A stretch of 64,000 nucleotides of DNA, taken from positions 62,001 through 126,000 of the forward strand of contig QFQI01000002.1 in NCBI GenBank assembly GCA_003243195.1. The letters run 5' to 3'. Below the pieces are notes generated by a model. It made no database searches and was not told the DNA's origin. It worked only from the letters and a program-made list of their open reading frames with translations. A program made the position numbers and the translations under genes. Of this stretch, positions 1 to 8,741 are shown one piece after another. The stretch is from Sphingomonas taxi (GTDB taxonomy: Bacteria; Pseudomonadota; Alphaproteobacteria; Sphingomonadales; Sphingomonadaceae). How positions within the stretch are numbered: position 1 is the first letter of the stretch; each line of letters starts with the position of its first letter.

Positions 1-457
1 CGTCGCGCATCTTGGGCTGGTCGGTGGCGGAGATCGCGCCCAGCGTCCGTCCGTGGAACGCGGTGTCGAAGGTGATGAGGTCGTGCCGCTCCGGCCGGCC
101 GTTCGCGAAATGATAGCGGCGCGCGGTCTTGATCGCGCACTCCACCGCTTCCGCGCCCGAATTGGTGAAGAACACCGTGTCGGCGAACGTGTTGTCCACC
201 AGCCGCTGCGCCAGATGCTCGCCCTGCGGGCTGCCGTACAGGTTGCTGACGTGCATCAGCGTCGCGGCCTGGTCGGCGATCGCCTTCACCAGCGCCGGAT
301 GCCCATGGCCGAGCGCGTTGACCGCGATGCCGCTGGCGAAATCGAGATATTTCTCGCCACGTTCGCCGAACAGATAGGCGCCCTCGCCGCGCACCGGACG
401 CACGTCGCACCGCGGGTAGACGGGCATGAGCGGCGTGATGGTTGCGTCGGACGACAC
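1..457 (-). CDS. argD: Acetylornithine aminotransferase, N-terminal part (runs off the window)
   Basis: PLP-dependent class III aminotransferase of arginine biosynthesis, cytosolic. About 152 codons are visible. They read MPVYPRCDVRPVRGEG, then LDFASGIAVNALGHGHP, then FFTNSGAEAVECAIKTAR, which are the typical N-terminal and cofactor-loop segments of ArgD. The catalytic lysine lies beyond position 1. I prefer the GTG start at 457 because an AAGGAG sequence lies about 9 bases upstream; an in-frame ATG at 427 is the alternative. An intrinsic-terminator-like hairpin sits directly upstream. Succinylornithine or other ornithine-type aminotransferases cannot be excluded from this half alone. Confidence 0.85.
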   Translation of the reverse strand, partial: MSSDATITPLMPVYPRCDVRPVRGEGAYLFGERGEKYLDFASGIAVNALGHGHPALVKAIADQAATLMHVSNLYGSPQGEHLAQRLVDNTFADTVFFTNSGAEAVECAIKTARRYHFANGRPERHDLITFDTAFHGRTLGAISATDQPKMRD

Positions 458-475
458 GGCGGCCTTCTCCTTCGT

Positions 476-509
476 GGAAAGAACAAGGGCGGTCCGACAG
501 GGACCGCCC
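476..509 (-). terminator. Intrinsic terminator between the DUF1275 gene and argD
   Basis: On the minus strand a 9-bp perfect stem (GGGCGGTCC with its complement, 487-495 and 501-509, 5-base loop) is followed by TTGTTCTTT. It lies after the stop of the DUF1275 gene. It is also only about 30 bases in front of the argD start, so it could act as an attenuator for argD. Confidence 0.65.
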
Positions 510-564
510 GTCCCGCCTGATACCGGCAAGTGGTGGCGCGAATCAACACCGCGCGACCCGGCGG

Positions 565-1194
565 TCATCCGGGATGAACCGTCCGCATCCGGCTTGCCAC
601 GGCCGCCAGCACCGCCGCGGCGATCACCGCCGGCCACAGCGCATCCGTGCCGCGGGCCGCATAGGCCAGCGTGCCGCCGCTCGCCCCCGCGACCAGCCCG
701 CCCCACAGCAGCAGGTAGGGCAGCCACGCGGTCGGCGCGGCGGTGCCCATCAGCGCGTGCGCCAGCGATTGGCCGAGCCGCACCAGCGTCCCGGTCATGT
801 AGGTGACCGGAACGCTGGCCGAGCCGCCGCGCTGGAACACCACGTTCAGCACGCCCATCGCCATCGCCAGCAGCATCGCCCCCGGCCCCTCGACCATCAG
901 CAGCGCCGCCCAGGCGAGCAGCGCGGCCGACAGCAGGATCATCACCACCGGCGAACGGCGTCCGAGCCGCTCCACCATGATCGTGGCCACCATCACCCCG
1001 GCGACGAACCCCAGGATCAGCGCCGCCGTCATCGTCCGCCACCCGCCGCCGTCCGCGGCATCCACCGCAAGCTGCGTCGAATTGCCGCTCATGAAGGCGA
1101 CGAACAGCCCGCCGAGCCGCACGAAACCGATCGCATCCACATAGCCCGCCAGCCCCGCCATGGCGGTCGCCAGTCCCCAGTCATTCCGCGTCAC
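565..1194 (-). CDS. YoaK/DUF1275 family membrane protein
   Basis: A 209-residue, strongly hydrophobic protein with about six predicted membrane segments. It has the features of the YoaK/DUF1275 family, including GYVDAIGF near residue 18 and FMSGNST near residue 34, and is close to the usual family length. The family is widespread in inner membranes and its function is not established. The GTG start overlaps the parE stop by four bases (GTGA), so the gene is probably translated from the parE transcript. A terminator-like hairpin follows it. Confidence 0.8.
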   Translation of the reverse strand: MTRNDWGLATAMAGLAGYVDAIGFVRLGGLFVAFMSGNSTQLAVDAADGGGWRTMTAALILGFVAGVMVATIMVERLGRRSPVVMILLSAALLAWAALLMVEGPGAMLLAMAMGVLNVVFQRGGSASVPVTYMTGTLVRLGQSLAHALMGTAAPTAWLPYLLLWGGLVAGASGGTLAYAARGTDALWPAVIAAAVLAAVASRMRTVHPG

Positions 1195-3167
1195 GCGTCG
1201 ATCGCCTCCTCGTCCAGCCGCGCGGCATTCTCCTGGATGAAGGCGAACCGATGCGCCGGGTTGGTGCCCATCAGCCGGTCGACCAGATCCTTCACCCCTG
1301 CGCGCTCCTCATATTCCCGCGGCAGCGTGATGCGGATCATGCTGCGCTTCGCCGGGTCCATGGTCGTTTCGCGCAACTGGATCGGATTCATCTCGCCCAG
1401 CCCCTTGAACCGCCCCACCTCGACCTTCTTGCCCTTGAAGGCGGTGCGCTCCAGCTCGGCGCGGTGCGCATCGTCGCGGGCATAAAGGCTCCGGGTGCCG
1501 GCGGTGAGCCGATACAGCGGCGGTTGTGCCAGGTACAGGTGCCCCTGCCGGACCAGCTCCGGCATCTCCTGGAAGAAGAACGTCATCAGCAGCGTCGCGA
1601 TATGCGCGCCGTCGACGTCGGCGTCGGTCATGATGACCACGCGTTCGTAGCGCAACTGCTCGGGTCGGCAATCCTTGCGCGTACCGCAGCCCAGCGCCTG
1701 GATCAGGTCGGCGATCTCCTGATTGGCGAGGATCTTCGCCGCGGTGGCGGAGGCGACGTTCAGGATCTTGCCGCGGATCGGCAGGATCGCCTGCGTCTTG
1801 CGGTCGCGCGCCTGCTTCGCCGAGCCGCCGGCCGAATCGCCCTCGACGATGAACAATTCGGTGCCGTCGGGCGAATCGGCGGCGCAATCGGTCAGCTTGC
1901 CGGGCAGGCGCAGCTTGCGCGCGGAGGTGGCGGTCTTGCGCTTCACGTCGCGCTCCGCCTTGCGCCGCAACCGTTCGTCCATCCGCTCCAGCACATAGCC
2001 GAGCAGCGCCTTGCCCCGGTCCATGTTGTGGCCCAGCCAATGGTCGAAATGGTCGCGCATCGCCTTTTCGACCAGCGGCGCGGCGTCGGCGGAGGTCAGC
2101 CGGTCCTTGGTCTGCGACTGGAATTGCGGATCGCGGATGAAGACCGACAGCATCAGCTCGCTGCCGACCATCACGTCGTCGGCGGTCAGCTCGCGGGCGC
2201 GCTTGTTGCCGACCAGATCGCCGAACTGGCGCAGCCCCCGAACCAGCGCCTGTCGCAGTCCCTGTTCATGCGTCCCGCCGTCCGGCGTCGGGATGGTGTT
2301 GCAATACCAGCTATAGCTGCCCTCGCTCCACAGCGGCCAGGCAACCGCCCATTCCACCTTGCCGGCATTGTCGGCAAACGCCTGCTGCCCGGCGAAGAAA
2401 TCGGCGGTGGCGCATTCGCGGCCGGCGATCTGCTCCTTCAGGTGGTCCGACAGCCCGCCCGGGAACTGGAACACCGCCTCGGCGGGCGTATCATCCGCGA
2501 TCAGCGAGGCGGCGCATTTCCAGCGGATCTCGACGCCCGCGAACAGATACGCCTTGGATCGCGCCAGCTTGTAGAGGCGCGCGGGCTTGAAGTGCAGCTC
2601 GGGGCCGAAGATCTCGGTGTCCGGGACGAAGCTGACGCTCGTGCCCCGACGGTTCGGGGCGGCGCCGACGGCCTCCAGCGGCCCCTGCGTCTGCCCGCGC
2701 GCGAAGCGCTGGCGGTACAATTGCCGGTCGCGCGCGACCTCGACCACCGTCTCGCTGGACAGCGCGTTGACCACCGACACGCCGACGCCATGCAGCCCGC
2801 CGCTGGTCGCATAGGCCTTGCCCGCGAACTTGCCGCCGGAATGCAGCGTGGACAGGATCACCTCCAGCGCCGACTTGTCGGGAAACTTCGGGTGCGGGTC
2901 GACTGGGATGCCGCGGCCGTTGTCGACGATCGTCAGGCGGTTGCCCGGCTCCAGCGTCACCTCGATGCGCGTGGCGTGCCCGGCCACCGCCTCGTCCATC
3001 GCATTGTCGAGCACCTCCGCCGCCAGATGGTGCAGCGCGCGCTCATCGGTGCCGCCGACGTACATGCCGGGCCGGCGGCGCACCGGCTCCAGACCCTCCA
3101 GCACCTCGATCGACGACGCGTCGTAGCTGGCGGTGGCGGCCGTGGCGGAGGCGAACAGATCGGACAT
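1191..3167 (-). CDS. parE: DNA topoisomerase IV subunit B
   Basis: ATPase subunit of the type IIA topoisomerase that unlinks daughter chromosomes. The 658-residue protein contains the GHKL ATPase signatures RRRPGMYVG (near residue 30), LDNAMDEA and VDNGRGIP. The TOPRIM motifs EGDSAGGSAKQ (near 436) and TDADVDGAHI (near 517) follow. The length and the short region after TOPRIM fit ParE better than GyrB. The open frame extends 30 codons upstream, but the ATG at 3167 begins the conserved protein. No strong ribosome-binding site is visible. The DUF1275 gene follows with a 4-base overlap. Confidence 0.93.
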   Translation of the reverse strand: MSDLFASATAATASYDASSIEVLEGLEPVRRRPGMYVGGTDERALHHLAAEVLDNAMDEAVAGHATRIEVTLEPGNRLTIVDNGRGIPVDPHPKFPDKSALEVILSTLHSGGKFAGKAYATSGGLHGVGVSVVNALSSETVVEVARDRQLYRQRFARGQTQGPLEAVGAAPNRRGTSVSFVPDTEIFGPELHFKPARLYKLARSKAYLFAGVEIRWKCAASLIADDTPAEAVFQFPGGLSDHLKEQIAGRECATADFFAGQQAFADNAGKVEWAVAWPLWSEGSYSWYCNTIPTPDGGTHEQGLRQALVRGLRQFGDLVGNKRARELTADDVMVGSELMLSVFIRDPQFQSQTKDRLTSADAAPLVEKAMRDHFDHWLGHNMDRGKALLGYVLERMDERLRRKAERDVKRKTATSARKLRLPGKLTDCAADSPDGTELFIVEGDSAGGSAKQARDRKTQAILPIRGKILNVASATAAKILANQEIADLIQALGCGTRKDCRPEQLRYERVVIMTDADVDGAHIATLLMTFFFQEMPELVRQGHLYLAQPPLYRLTAGTRSLYARDDAHRAELERTAFKGKKVEVGRFKGLGEMNPIQLRETTMDPAKRSMIRITLPREYEERAGVKDLVDRLMGTNPAHRFAFIQENAARLDEEAIDA

Positions 3168-3209
3168 GCCCGCTATATACGGTCCACGCCGCGCCGACGC
3201 CACCGATCG

Positions 3210-3229
3210 CTGTGGCCACGATGCCACAG
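3210..3229. promoter_or_regulatory. Inverted repeat in the divergent parE/porin-like intergenic region
   Basis: CTGTGGC and GCCACAG are separated by six bases between the divergent starts of parE (3167) and the beta-barrel gene (3308). The symmetry is exact over 7 bp per arm. It could be an operator for either gene, but no regulator can be assigned from the sequence. Confidence 0.35.
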
Positions 3230-3307
3230 TGCGGGGCAGCAATCCTTCGTCATGCAACCTAACCTGTGTTGGTCCCGTTGCCCGTCGGTCATTTCAGGAG
3301 TGTTCGA

Positions 3308-4168
3308 ATGAAGGCGTATGTTCTCGCGGCGGCCGCCGCCATGTCCGCTGCCCCTGCGCTGGCCCAGGATGGCGGCAGCAGCGATCCGTCGGTATCGGGC
3401 GGCTTTTCCGGCATCTACGTGGGTGCGTCGGGCGGTTACGACGTGCAGCCCAACGACGGCACCGCGCGCATCGAGTTCGATCGCAACCTGGATGGCCGCT
3501 TCGGCGATACCGTGCTGACCGGCACCAGCGCGGACGCCTTCGCCCCCGGATTCTGCGGCGGCGCGGCGCGGGGCGCACGCGGCCCGCAGAACGGCGGCCC
3601 GGGCTGCCGCAAGGATCGCGACGCCTGGTCGTACAATGCGCGGGTCGGCTTCGACCACCAGAGCGGACCGATCGTCTACGGCGTGCTGGGCGAGTTCGGC
3701 CGCACGCACATCAACGACAGCACCACCGGCTTCTCCTCCACCCCCGCCAATTACGTGATGTACCGGCAGGTGAACTGGGAAGCCGCGGTGCGCGCCCGCG
3801 CCGGCTACACGCCCAACGATTCGACGCTGTTCTACGGCACGTTCGGGCCGTCGCTGGCCCGCATCGACAGCGAGTTCTCGTCCAGCCAGAGCACCAACAC
3901 CTTCACCGCGCGCGGCCGGCAGGATCAGTTCGGCTTCCAGGGCGGCGGCGGCATCGAGCAGCGCTTCGGCGACCATTTCTCGGTCGGCCTCGAATATGTC
4001 TACCACCAGTATCAGGACAATGATTACCGCGTCCGCGCGGCGGGTCCGGCCGGGACGCCGTTCACCAATGCGGCGAACGGCGGCACGGTGGACGGCACCG
4101 ACTTCCGCCGCTCCGACGACAAGTTTCGCTGGCACAGCCTGCGCGCCACGGCGGCGTTCCGGTTCTAG
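3308..4168 (+). CDS. Outer-membrane beta-barrel protein (Opa/OmpA-barrel-like)
   Basis: A 286-residue exported protein. It begins MKAYVLAAAAAMSAAPALAQ, a standard signal peptide cleaved after ALA, followed by GFSGIYVGASGGYD, typical of small outer-membrane beta-barrels. Alternating aromatic/polar strands run through the rest, and it ends FRWHSLRATAAFRF with the C-terminal phenylalanine expected for barrel assembly. The start is set by an AGGAG seven bases upstream. An unusually Gly/Ala/Arg-rich loop with two cysteines occurs near residues 80-105. Ligand and exact family are unknown; it may be a porin-like or adhesin-like barrel. Confidence 0.75.
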   Translation: MKAYVLAAAAAMSAAPALAQDGGSSDPSVSGGFSGIYVGASGGYDVQPNDGTARIEFDRNLDGRFGDTVLTGTSADAFAPGFCGGAARGARGPQNGGPGCRKDRDAWSYNARVGFDHQSGPIVYGVLGEFGRTHINDSTTGFSSTPANYVMYRQVNWEAAVRARAGYTPNDSTLFYGTFGPSLARIDSEFSSSQSTNTFTARGRQDQFGFQGGGGIEQRFGDHFSVGLEYVYHQYQDNDYRVRAAGPAGTPFTNAANGGTVDGTDFRRSDDKFRWHSLRATAAFRF

Positions 4169-4179
4169 GCGAAGGGCGG

Positions 4180-4204
4180 CCCCGGCTTGCAAGGCAAACC
4201 GGGG
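4180..4204. repeat. Hairpin just after the beta-barrel gene
   Basis: CCCCGGCTTGC and GCAAACCGGGG pair over 11 bp with one wobble and a 3-base loop, 11 bases after the stop codon. No T-tract follows on either strand, so it is either a non-canonical terminator or a small palindromic repeat in the convergent gap before gcrA. Confidence 0.45.
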
Positions 4205-4418
4205 ACTCGCCCAAGCCCGGCCGGCGCGGCGCAAGCCACGGCCGACGGCGCGGCTTTGCCGCGTCGGGGCATGACCGACAGGTCGAGGCCCGACTGAAGC
4301 ATCAAGAGGTCCGTCGATGCGCTCGCAAAGGCGATCGCCGGCCGGTCACGGGCGAAGCCCGTGACGTCGAACGCGGCTCGTGGCCGCGTCGGCGGGCTGA
4401 CCGCTGGCGCGGCCAGCG

Positions 4419-5177
4419 TCAGCGCGCGCGCGGCCCTCCGAACGGCAGCGGCGGCGCGCGGCGGTCGCGGCGCGGAAGCTGCGCCTGATAGGCGTGGCCA
4501 CAATGCGTGACGCAGTAGGGGAAGCCCGGGTTCACCTTCTCGCCGCAGAAATGGAAGTCCGGCTCACCCGGATGCCCCAGCGGCCATTTGCAAACCTTGT
4601 CGCTCAGGTCGAGCAAGGAGGTCTTGTCGGCATATTCGGGCGCGGTGCGCGCGGGCACCAGCCGACGCGGCGGCGCGGGCGTGCTGGGCGGTTGCTGCTC
4701 GCCGGGCGACTGGCGCACGAATCCGCCCGGCCCGACCGAGCGCAGGATCGGCTGCGGCGCGCGCTCCGGCACCGGCGCGGCGACCACGGGCGCGGCCGGC
4801 TTGTCGTCCGCCTCGTCGTCGGCGACCGCGAACGGCGCCTCGTCCTCGTCCTCATCGTCCACCACCACCACCGGCGCGGCGGCGACCGGCGGCGGAGCGG
4901 CGACGACCGGTTTCGGGCGCGGCTCCGGCTTCGGCGCGGCGGGAGGGGGCGCCTCCGCGGCGCGCGGCGTGGGCGCGGCAGCGGCCCGTTCGGCGGCGGC
5001 GCGCGCTTCCTCCTTGCTCACCACCGGCGAGGGGCGCGATTGCAGGCCGAGGCGATGCGCCTTGCCGATCACCGCGTTGCGGCTGACGCCGCCCAGCGCT
5101 TCGGCGATCTGGCTGGCGGTCTGGCCGCCTTCCCACATCGTCTTGAGCGTCTCGATGCGCTCCTCGGTCCAGGACAT
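4419..5177 (-). CDS. gcrA: Cell-cycle regulator GcrA
   Basis: Alphaproteobacterial transcriptional co-activator that binds sigma-70 RNA polymerase and methylated GANTC sites to time cell-cycle genes. Residues 1-46 are the conserved helix-turn-helix block (MSWTEERIETLKTMWEGGQT, then GGVSRNAVIGKAHRLGL). Residues 190-252 are the cysteine/tryptophan-rich C-terminal module (CKWPLGHPGEPDFHFCGE, then PYCVTHCGHAYQ). Between them lies an Ala/Pro-rich linker containing an acidic run (107-126, DDEDEDE and DDEADD). At 252 residues it is clearly longer than the roughly 170-residue Caulobacter protein, the extra length being linker. A GAGGA lies upstream of the ATG. Confidence 0.93.
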   Translation of the reverse strand: MSWTEERIETLKTMWEGGQTASQIAEALGGVSRNAVIGKAHRLGLQSRPSPVVSKEEARAAAERAAAAPTPRAAEAPPPAAPKPEPRPKPVVAAPPPVAAAPVVVVDDEDEDEAPFAVADDEADDKPAAPVVAAPVPERAPQPILRSVGPGGFVRQSPGEQQPPSTPAPPRRLVPARTAPEYADKTSLLDLSDKVCKWPLGHPGEPDFHFCGEKVNPGFPYCVTHCGHAYQAQLPRRDRRAPPLPFGGPRAR

Positions 5178-5240
5178 GATCGTCTTCCTCGTTCGCGTTC
5201 CGGTTGCGGGCGGCAGCCGCAGCGGTTACCCGCATGCATG

Positions 5241-6092
5241 ATGAGCAGCCATCCCCCCATCGGAGAAATTCCGTCAGGCGTCAGAAACGCCCCCGGCGTC
5301 CCGGTCATCCGGAACGTCAACTGGGGCGGTCTGAAGACCCTCTATGTGAAGGAGGTGCGCCGTTTCTTCAAGGTGCAGCTCCAGACGATCTGGGCGCCGG
5401 CGATCACCACGCTGATGTTCCTGGTGATCTTCACCGTCGCCAATGGCGCGCGCAGCCCGGTGACGGTGGGCGGCGCGCCCGTGCCGTTCGCCGACTTCAT
5501 CGCCCCCGGCCTGATCGTGATGGGGATGCTGAACAACGCCTTCGCCAACGCCAGCTTCTCGCTGCTGGTCGGCAAGATCCAGGGCACGATCGTCGACTAT
5601 CTGCAACCGCCGCTGTCGACCGCCGAGCTGCTGGCGGCGCTGACCGGCGGCGCGGTGACGCGCGCGTTCTGCGTGGGCGCGACGGTGTGGCTGGCGATGG
5701 CGCTGTGGCCCGGCGTGCACGTCACCCCGCGGCACCTGTGGGCGGTGCTGTGGTTCGGGCTGCTGGGTGCGGTGTTCCTGAGCCTGGCGGGCGTGCTCAC
5801 CTCGATCTGGGCGGAGAAGTTCGACCATGCCGCCGCGGTCACCAACTTCGTGATCGCGCCGCTGACACTGCTCAGCGGCACCTTCTATTCGGTCGATCAC
5901 CTCGCGCCGGCGTTCCGCGCGTTCAGCCATGTGAACCCGTTCTTCTACGTCATCTCCGGCTTCCGCTACGGCTTCCTCGGCACCGCCGACTCGCCGATCG
6001 CGACCGGCAGCATCGTGATCCTGGCGATCGACGTCGCACTGGGCGTGCTGTGCTATGCGTTGCTGCGGCGCGGGTGGAAGCTGAAGAGCTGA
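5241..6092 (+). CDS. ABC-2 type transporter permease
   Basis: Inner-membrane permease of the ABC-2/YadH type, about 283 residues. It starts with a soluble lead, NVNWGGLKTLYVKEVRRF, followed by about six membrane segments and the family pattern near the end: LLSGTFYSVDHLAP, then FSHVNPFFYVISGFRYG. Such permeases pair with a separate ATPase to export polysaccharides, lipids or drugs. No ATP-binding subunit is encoded next to it, so the partner must lie elsewhere. Two ATG codons (5238 and 5241) are adjacent; neither has a clear ribosome-binding site. It is transcribed divergently from gcrA. Confidence 0.85.
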   Translation: MSSHPPIGEIPSGVRNAPGVPVIRNVNWGGLKTLYVKEVRRFFKVQLQTIWAPAITTLMFLVIFTVANGARSPVTVGGAPVPFADFIAPGLIVMGMLNNAFANASFSLLVGKIQGTIVDYLQPPLSTAELLAALTGGAVTRAFCVGATVWLAMALWPGVHVTPRHLWAVLWFGLLGAVFLSLAGVLTSIWAEKFDHAAAVTNFVIAPLTLLSGTFYSVDHLAPAFRAFSHVNPFFYVISGFRYGFLGTADSPIATGSIVILAIDVALGVLCYALLRRGWKLKS

Positions 6093-6784
6093 TCGTCACC
6101 GCCGAGCCGTCGCGGGCGCCGCCCGCGCCGCGCGCGCTGTGGCTGGCACTGGCCGGCGCGGCGCTGGGCGCGGTGGTGTTGCTGGCGCTGCTGGTCGGGC
6201 ACCGGGCGCCGTTCGGCTGGGACCGCGCGATCATGCTGGCGCTGCGCACGCCGGGCGATCCCGCGCAGCCGGTCGGGCCGGCGTGGCTGCACGAGGTAAT
6301 GGTGAACGTGACCGCGCTGGGCAGCGGCACCGTGCTGACTGGCGTGGTGGCGGCGGTCGTCGGGCTGCTGCTGGTGAAACGATTGTGGCTGACCGCCGCG
6401 CTGGCGACGGCGGCGACGCTCGGCGGTTCGATCCTCGCGGCGCAGGCCAAACACTGGGTCGCCCGGCCGCGACCCGAGCTGGTCGACCATCTGGTGCAGG
6501 TCACCGGGCTGAGCTTTCCCAGCGGCCATGCCACCAACAGCGCGATCATCTATCTGACGCTCGCCGGGCTGGTGGCGCAGGCCGAGCACGGGCGCACGGT
6601 GCGCGACTATACGTTCGCGGTCGCGGTGCTGCTGGTCGGTGCGATCGGGCTGAGCCGCGTGTATCTGGGCGTGCACTGGCCGTCCGACGTGCTGGCCGGC
6701 TGGTGCGCGGGCACCGGCTGGGCGGCGGCGTGGTGGTGGATCGGGGCGCACGTGCGGATGCGGATCGCGACGCGCCGACGCTGA
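6074..6784 (+). CDS. PAP2 superfamily membrane phosphatase
   Basis: Integral membrane lipid phosphatase of the PAP2 family, which hydrolyses phosphatidate, undecaprenyl diphosphate or similar lipids. The tripartite active site is visible: KHWVARPRP, SFPSGHATNSA and SRVYLGVHWPSDVLAG, separated by membrane helices. About 236 residues if the GTG at 6074 is used. That start overlaps the permease gene by 19 bases and has no obvious ribosome-binding site, so the exact N-terminus is uncertain. A later ATG would remove the first membrane helix. Co-transcription with the permease is likely. Confidence 0.83.
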   Translation: MEAEELIVTAEPSRAPPAPRALWLALAGAALGAVVLLALLVGHRAPFGWDRAIMLALRTPGDPAQPVGPAWLHEVMVNVTALGSGTVLTGVVAAVVGLLLVKRLWLTAALATAATLGGSILAAQAKHWVARPRPELVDHLVQVTGLSFPSGHATNSAIIYLTLAGLVAQAEHGRTVRDYTFAVAVLLVGAIGLSRVYLGVHWPSDVLAGWCAGTGWAAAWWWIGAHVRMRIATRRR

Positions 6785-6834
6785 CGGCGCTCGCGCGTCC
6801 GGCGACATGACGGGTCAGGAAGGGGCGCCGCAGC

Positions 6835-7668
6835 TCACTCGCCCGCGATGGCGAGCAGGCGTTGCGCGGCCTTCAGGTGCGGCGCGTCGACCATGCGGCC
6901 GTCGAGTTGCAGCGCCCCCGCGCCGGGGTTCGCGGCGAACAGCGCCACCACGCGGCGGGCGTGCGCCACTTCCGGCGCCGATGGCGAGAACGCCGCGTTG
7001 ATGACCAGTACCTGCGCGGGATGGATCGCCATCATCCCCGCGAAACCGTCGCGGCGCGCACGCGCGGCATAGGCCGCCAGCCCGCCTGCATCGCGGAAAT
7101 CGGGATAGACCGTCTCGATCGCCGGCACGCCCGCGGCATGCGCGCCGAACAGCGCGAGCGCGCGCACCATCCGATAGGGATCGGTGTAGCCGCCATCGTC
7201 CTCGCGCGCGGCGGTGGCGCCGATCGCGGCGGGCAAATCCTCCGCCCCCCACGTCAGCCCGGCCAGCCCCGCGCCGTCATAGTCGCCCAGCGTGAAGATC
7301 GCGCGCGGCGTCTCGGTGGCGATCGGCAGCACCGGATAGTCGCCGGGGAGCAGCGCGCGCAGTCGCGCGACCGACGCGCGGCCCTCCGCCTTGGGCAGCA
7401 CCACGCCATCCAGCGTCGCGCCTGCCAGCGCCGCGACATCCCCGGCGATGAAGGACGAATCGAGCGGATTGACGCGGACGAACAGCCGCGGCCCCTGCCC
7501 CGCCGCCCGCGCCACGAACGCGCGCACGGCGTCGCGGGCGGCGGGCTTGGCGGTGGCGGCGACCGCATCCTCCAGGTCGAGGATCAACGCGTCCGCGCCC
7601 AGCCCGCGCGCCTTATCCATCCGCTCCGGCCGGTCGCCGGGGACGAACAGCAGCGAGCGAAGCCGCAT
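6835..7668 (-). CDS. CitE-like HpcH/HpaI family lyase
   Basis: A 277-residue protein of the HpcH/HpaI aldolase/citrate lyase beta family. It starts MRLRSLLFVPGDRPERMDKA and contains LILDLEDAV, VRVNPLDS, VLPKAEG, TETPRAIF and TWGAEDL, the metal and CoA-ester binding segments. The citrate lyase alpha and gamma subunits are absent, so it is more likely a stand-alone malyl-CoA, citramalyl-CoA or beta-methylmalyl-CoA lyase/thioesterase than true citrate lyase. It begins five bases after the galE stop, hence one transcript, although the two activities have no evident metabolic link. Confidence 0.82.
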   Translation of the reverse strand: MRLRSLLFVPGDRPERMDKARGLGADALILDLEDAVAATAKPAARDAVRAFVARAAGQGPRLFVRVNPLDSSFIAGDVAALAGATLDGVVLPKAEGRASVARLRALLPGDYPVLPIATETPRAIFTLGDYDGAGLAGLTWGAEDLPAAIGATAAREDDGGYTDPYRMVRALALFGAHAAGVPAIETVYPDFRDAGGLAAYAARARRDGFAGMMAIHPAQVLVINAAFSPSAPEVAHARRVVALFAANPGAGALQLDGRMVDAPHLKAAQRLLAIAGE

Positions 7669-7673
7669 CGGTC

Positions 7674-8672
7674 CTATCCCTGCCGCTCGGCGAGCTGGCG
7701 CTCCCACGCCAGCGCGTCGCGGACGATGCCGTCGAGGTCGGCGCGCGCCGGCGTCCAGTCGATCGTGCGCAGGATCGCGGCATTGTCCGCGACCAGCTCG
7801 GCCGGGTCGCCGGCGCGGCGGCCCTCCATCCTGCGCTCGATCATGCGGTTGGTGACGCGATCGACCGCATCGAGCACCTCCAGCACCGAGAAGCCGCGCC
7901 CGTAGCCGCAGTTGAGCACATGGCTCTCGCCAGGCTGGTCGACCAGCAGCTTCAGCGCCGCGACATGCGCCTCCGCCAGATCGCTGACATGGATGTAATC
8001 GCGCACGCCGGTGCCGTCGCGGGTCGGGAAATCGGTGCCGTAGACGCCGACGCCGCTGCGCTTGCCGGTCGCGGCCTCCACTGCGATCTTGATGAGGTGG
8101 GTCGCGCCGACCGTCGACTGCCCGCTGCGCCCTTGCGGATCGGCGCCGGCGACGTTGAAATAGCGCAGGCAGCAATGATTGATCGGGTGCGCCGCCGACA
8201 CGTCGCGCAGCATGAACTCGGTCATCAGCTTCGACATGCCATAGGGATTGATCGGCACCGTCGGATCGCCTTCCGCGATCGGCACCTTGCCGGGCGTGCC
8301 ATAGGTGGCGGCGGTGGAGGAGAAGATGAAGTGCGGCACGCCCTGCACCACCGCGCTTTCGATCAGCGCGCGCGTGGCGGCGGTATTGTTGCGGTAATAT
8401 TTGAGCGGATCGGCGACCGATTCGGGCACCACCACCGATCCCGCAAAATGCATGATCGCCCGCACATCGTGTTCGCGGATCACGTCGCGGACGCGCGGAT
8501 CCTCGACGGCGATGTTGACGAAGGCGGCGCGCGGATCGACCGCCCAGTCGAAGCCGGTGACCAGGTTGTCGATCACCACCACCCGATACCCGGCATCCAG
8601 CAGCGCCAGCACCGCGTGGCTGCCGATATAGCCCGCGCCACCCGTAACCATCACCTTGCCGTTCAACGTCAT
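7674..8672 (-). CDS. galE: UDP-glucose 4-epimerase
   Basis: NAD-dependent extended short-chain dehydrogenase interconverting UDP-glucose and UDP-galactose, 332 residues. Visible motifs are the Rossmann GGAGYIGSH near residue 11, FSSTAATYG with the catalytic Ser/Thr region, NPYGMSKLMTE with the YxxxK pair, and RYFNVAGADP. The ATG is preceded by GGGAGG at seven bases. It supplies UDP-galactose for surface polysaccharide; a citE-like gene follows closely. It is transcribed divergently from msrA. Confidence 0.92.
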   Translation of the reverse strand: MTLNGKVMVTGGAGYIGSHAVLALLDAGYRVVVIDNLVTGFDWAVDPRAAFVNIAVEDPRVRDVIREHDVRAIMHFAGSVVVPESVADPLKYYRNNTAATRALIESAVVQGVPHFIFSSTAATYGTPGKVPIAEGDPTVPINPYGMSKLMTEFMLRDVSAAHPINHCCLRYFNVAGADPQGRSGQSTVGATHLIKIAVEAATGKRSGVGVYGTDFPTRDGTGVRDYIHVSDLAEAHVAALKLLVDQPGESHVLNCGYGRGFSVLEVLDAVDRVTNRMIERRMEGRRAGDPAELVADNAAILRTIDWTPARADLDGIVRDALAWERQLAERQG

Positions 8673-8741
8673 GCGCCGTCCTCCCGAACCGTTGCCGCGG
8701 CCTAGCGGCTTCCTACATGGGACGCAAAGGAGACGGTTCTC

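Noticed and set aside
1251..3311. Plus-strand open frame opposite parE
   Set aside because: parE is unambiguous on the other strand; the antisense translation has no motif and an Arg/Gln/His-rich shadow composition.
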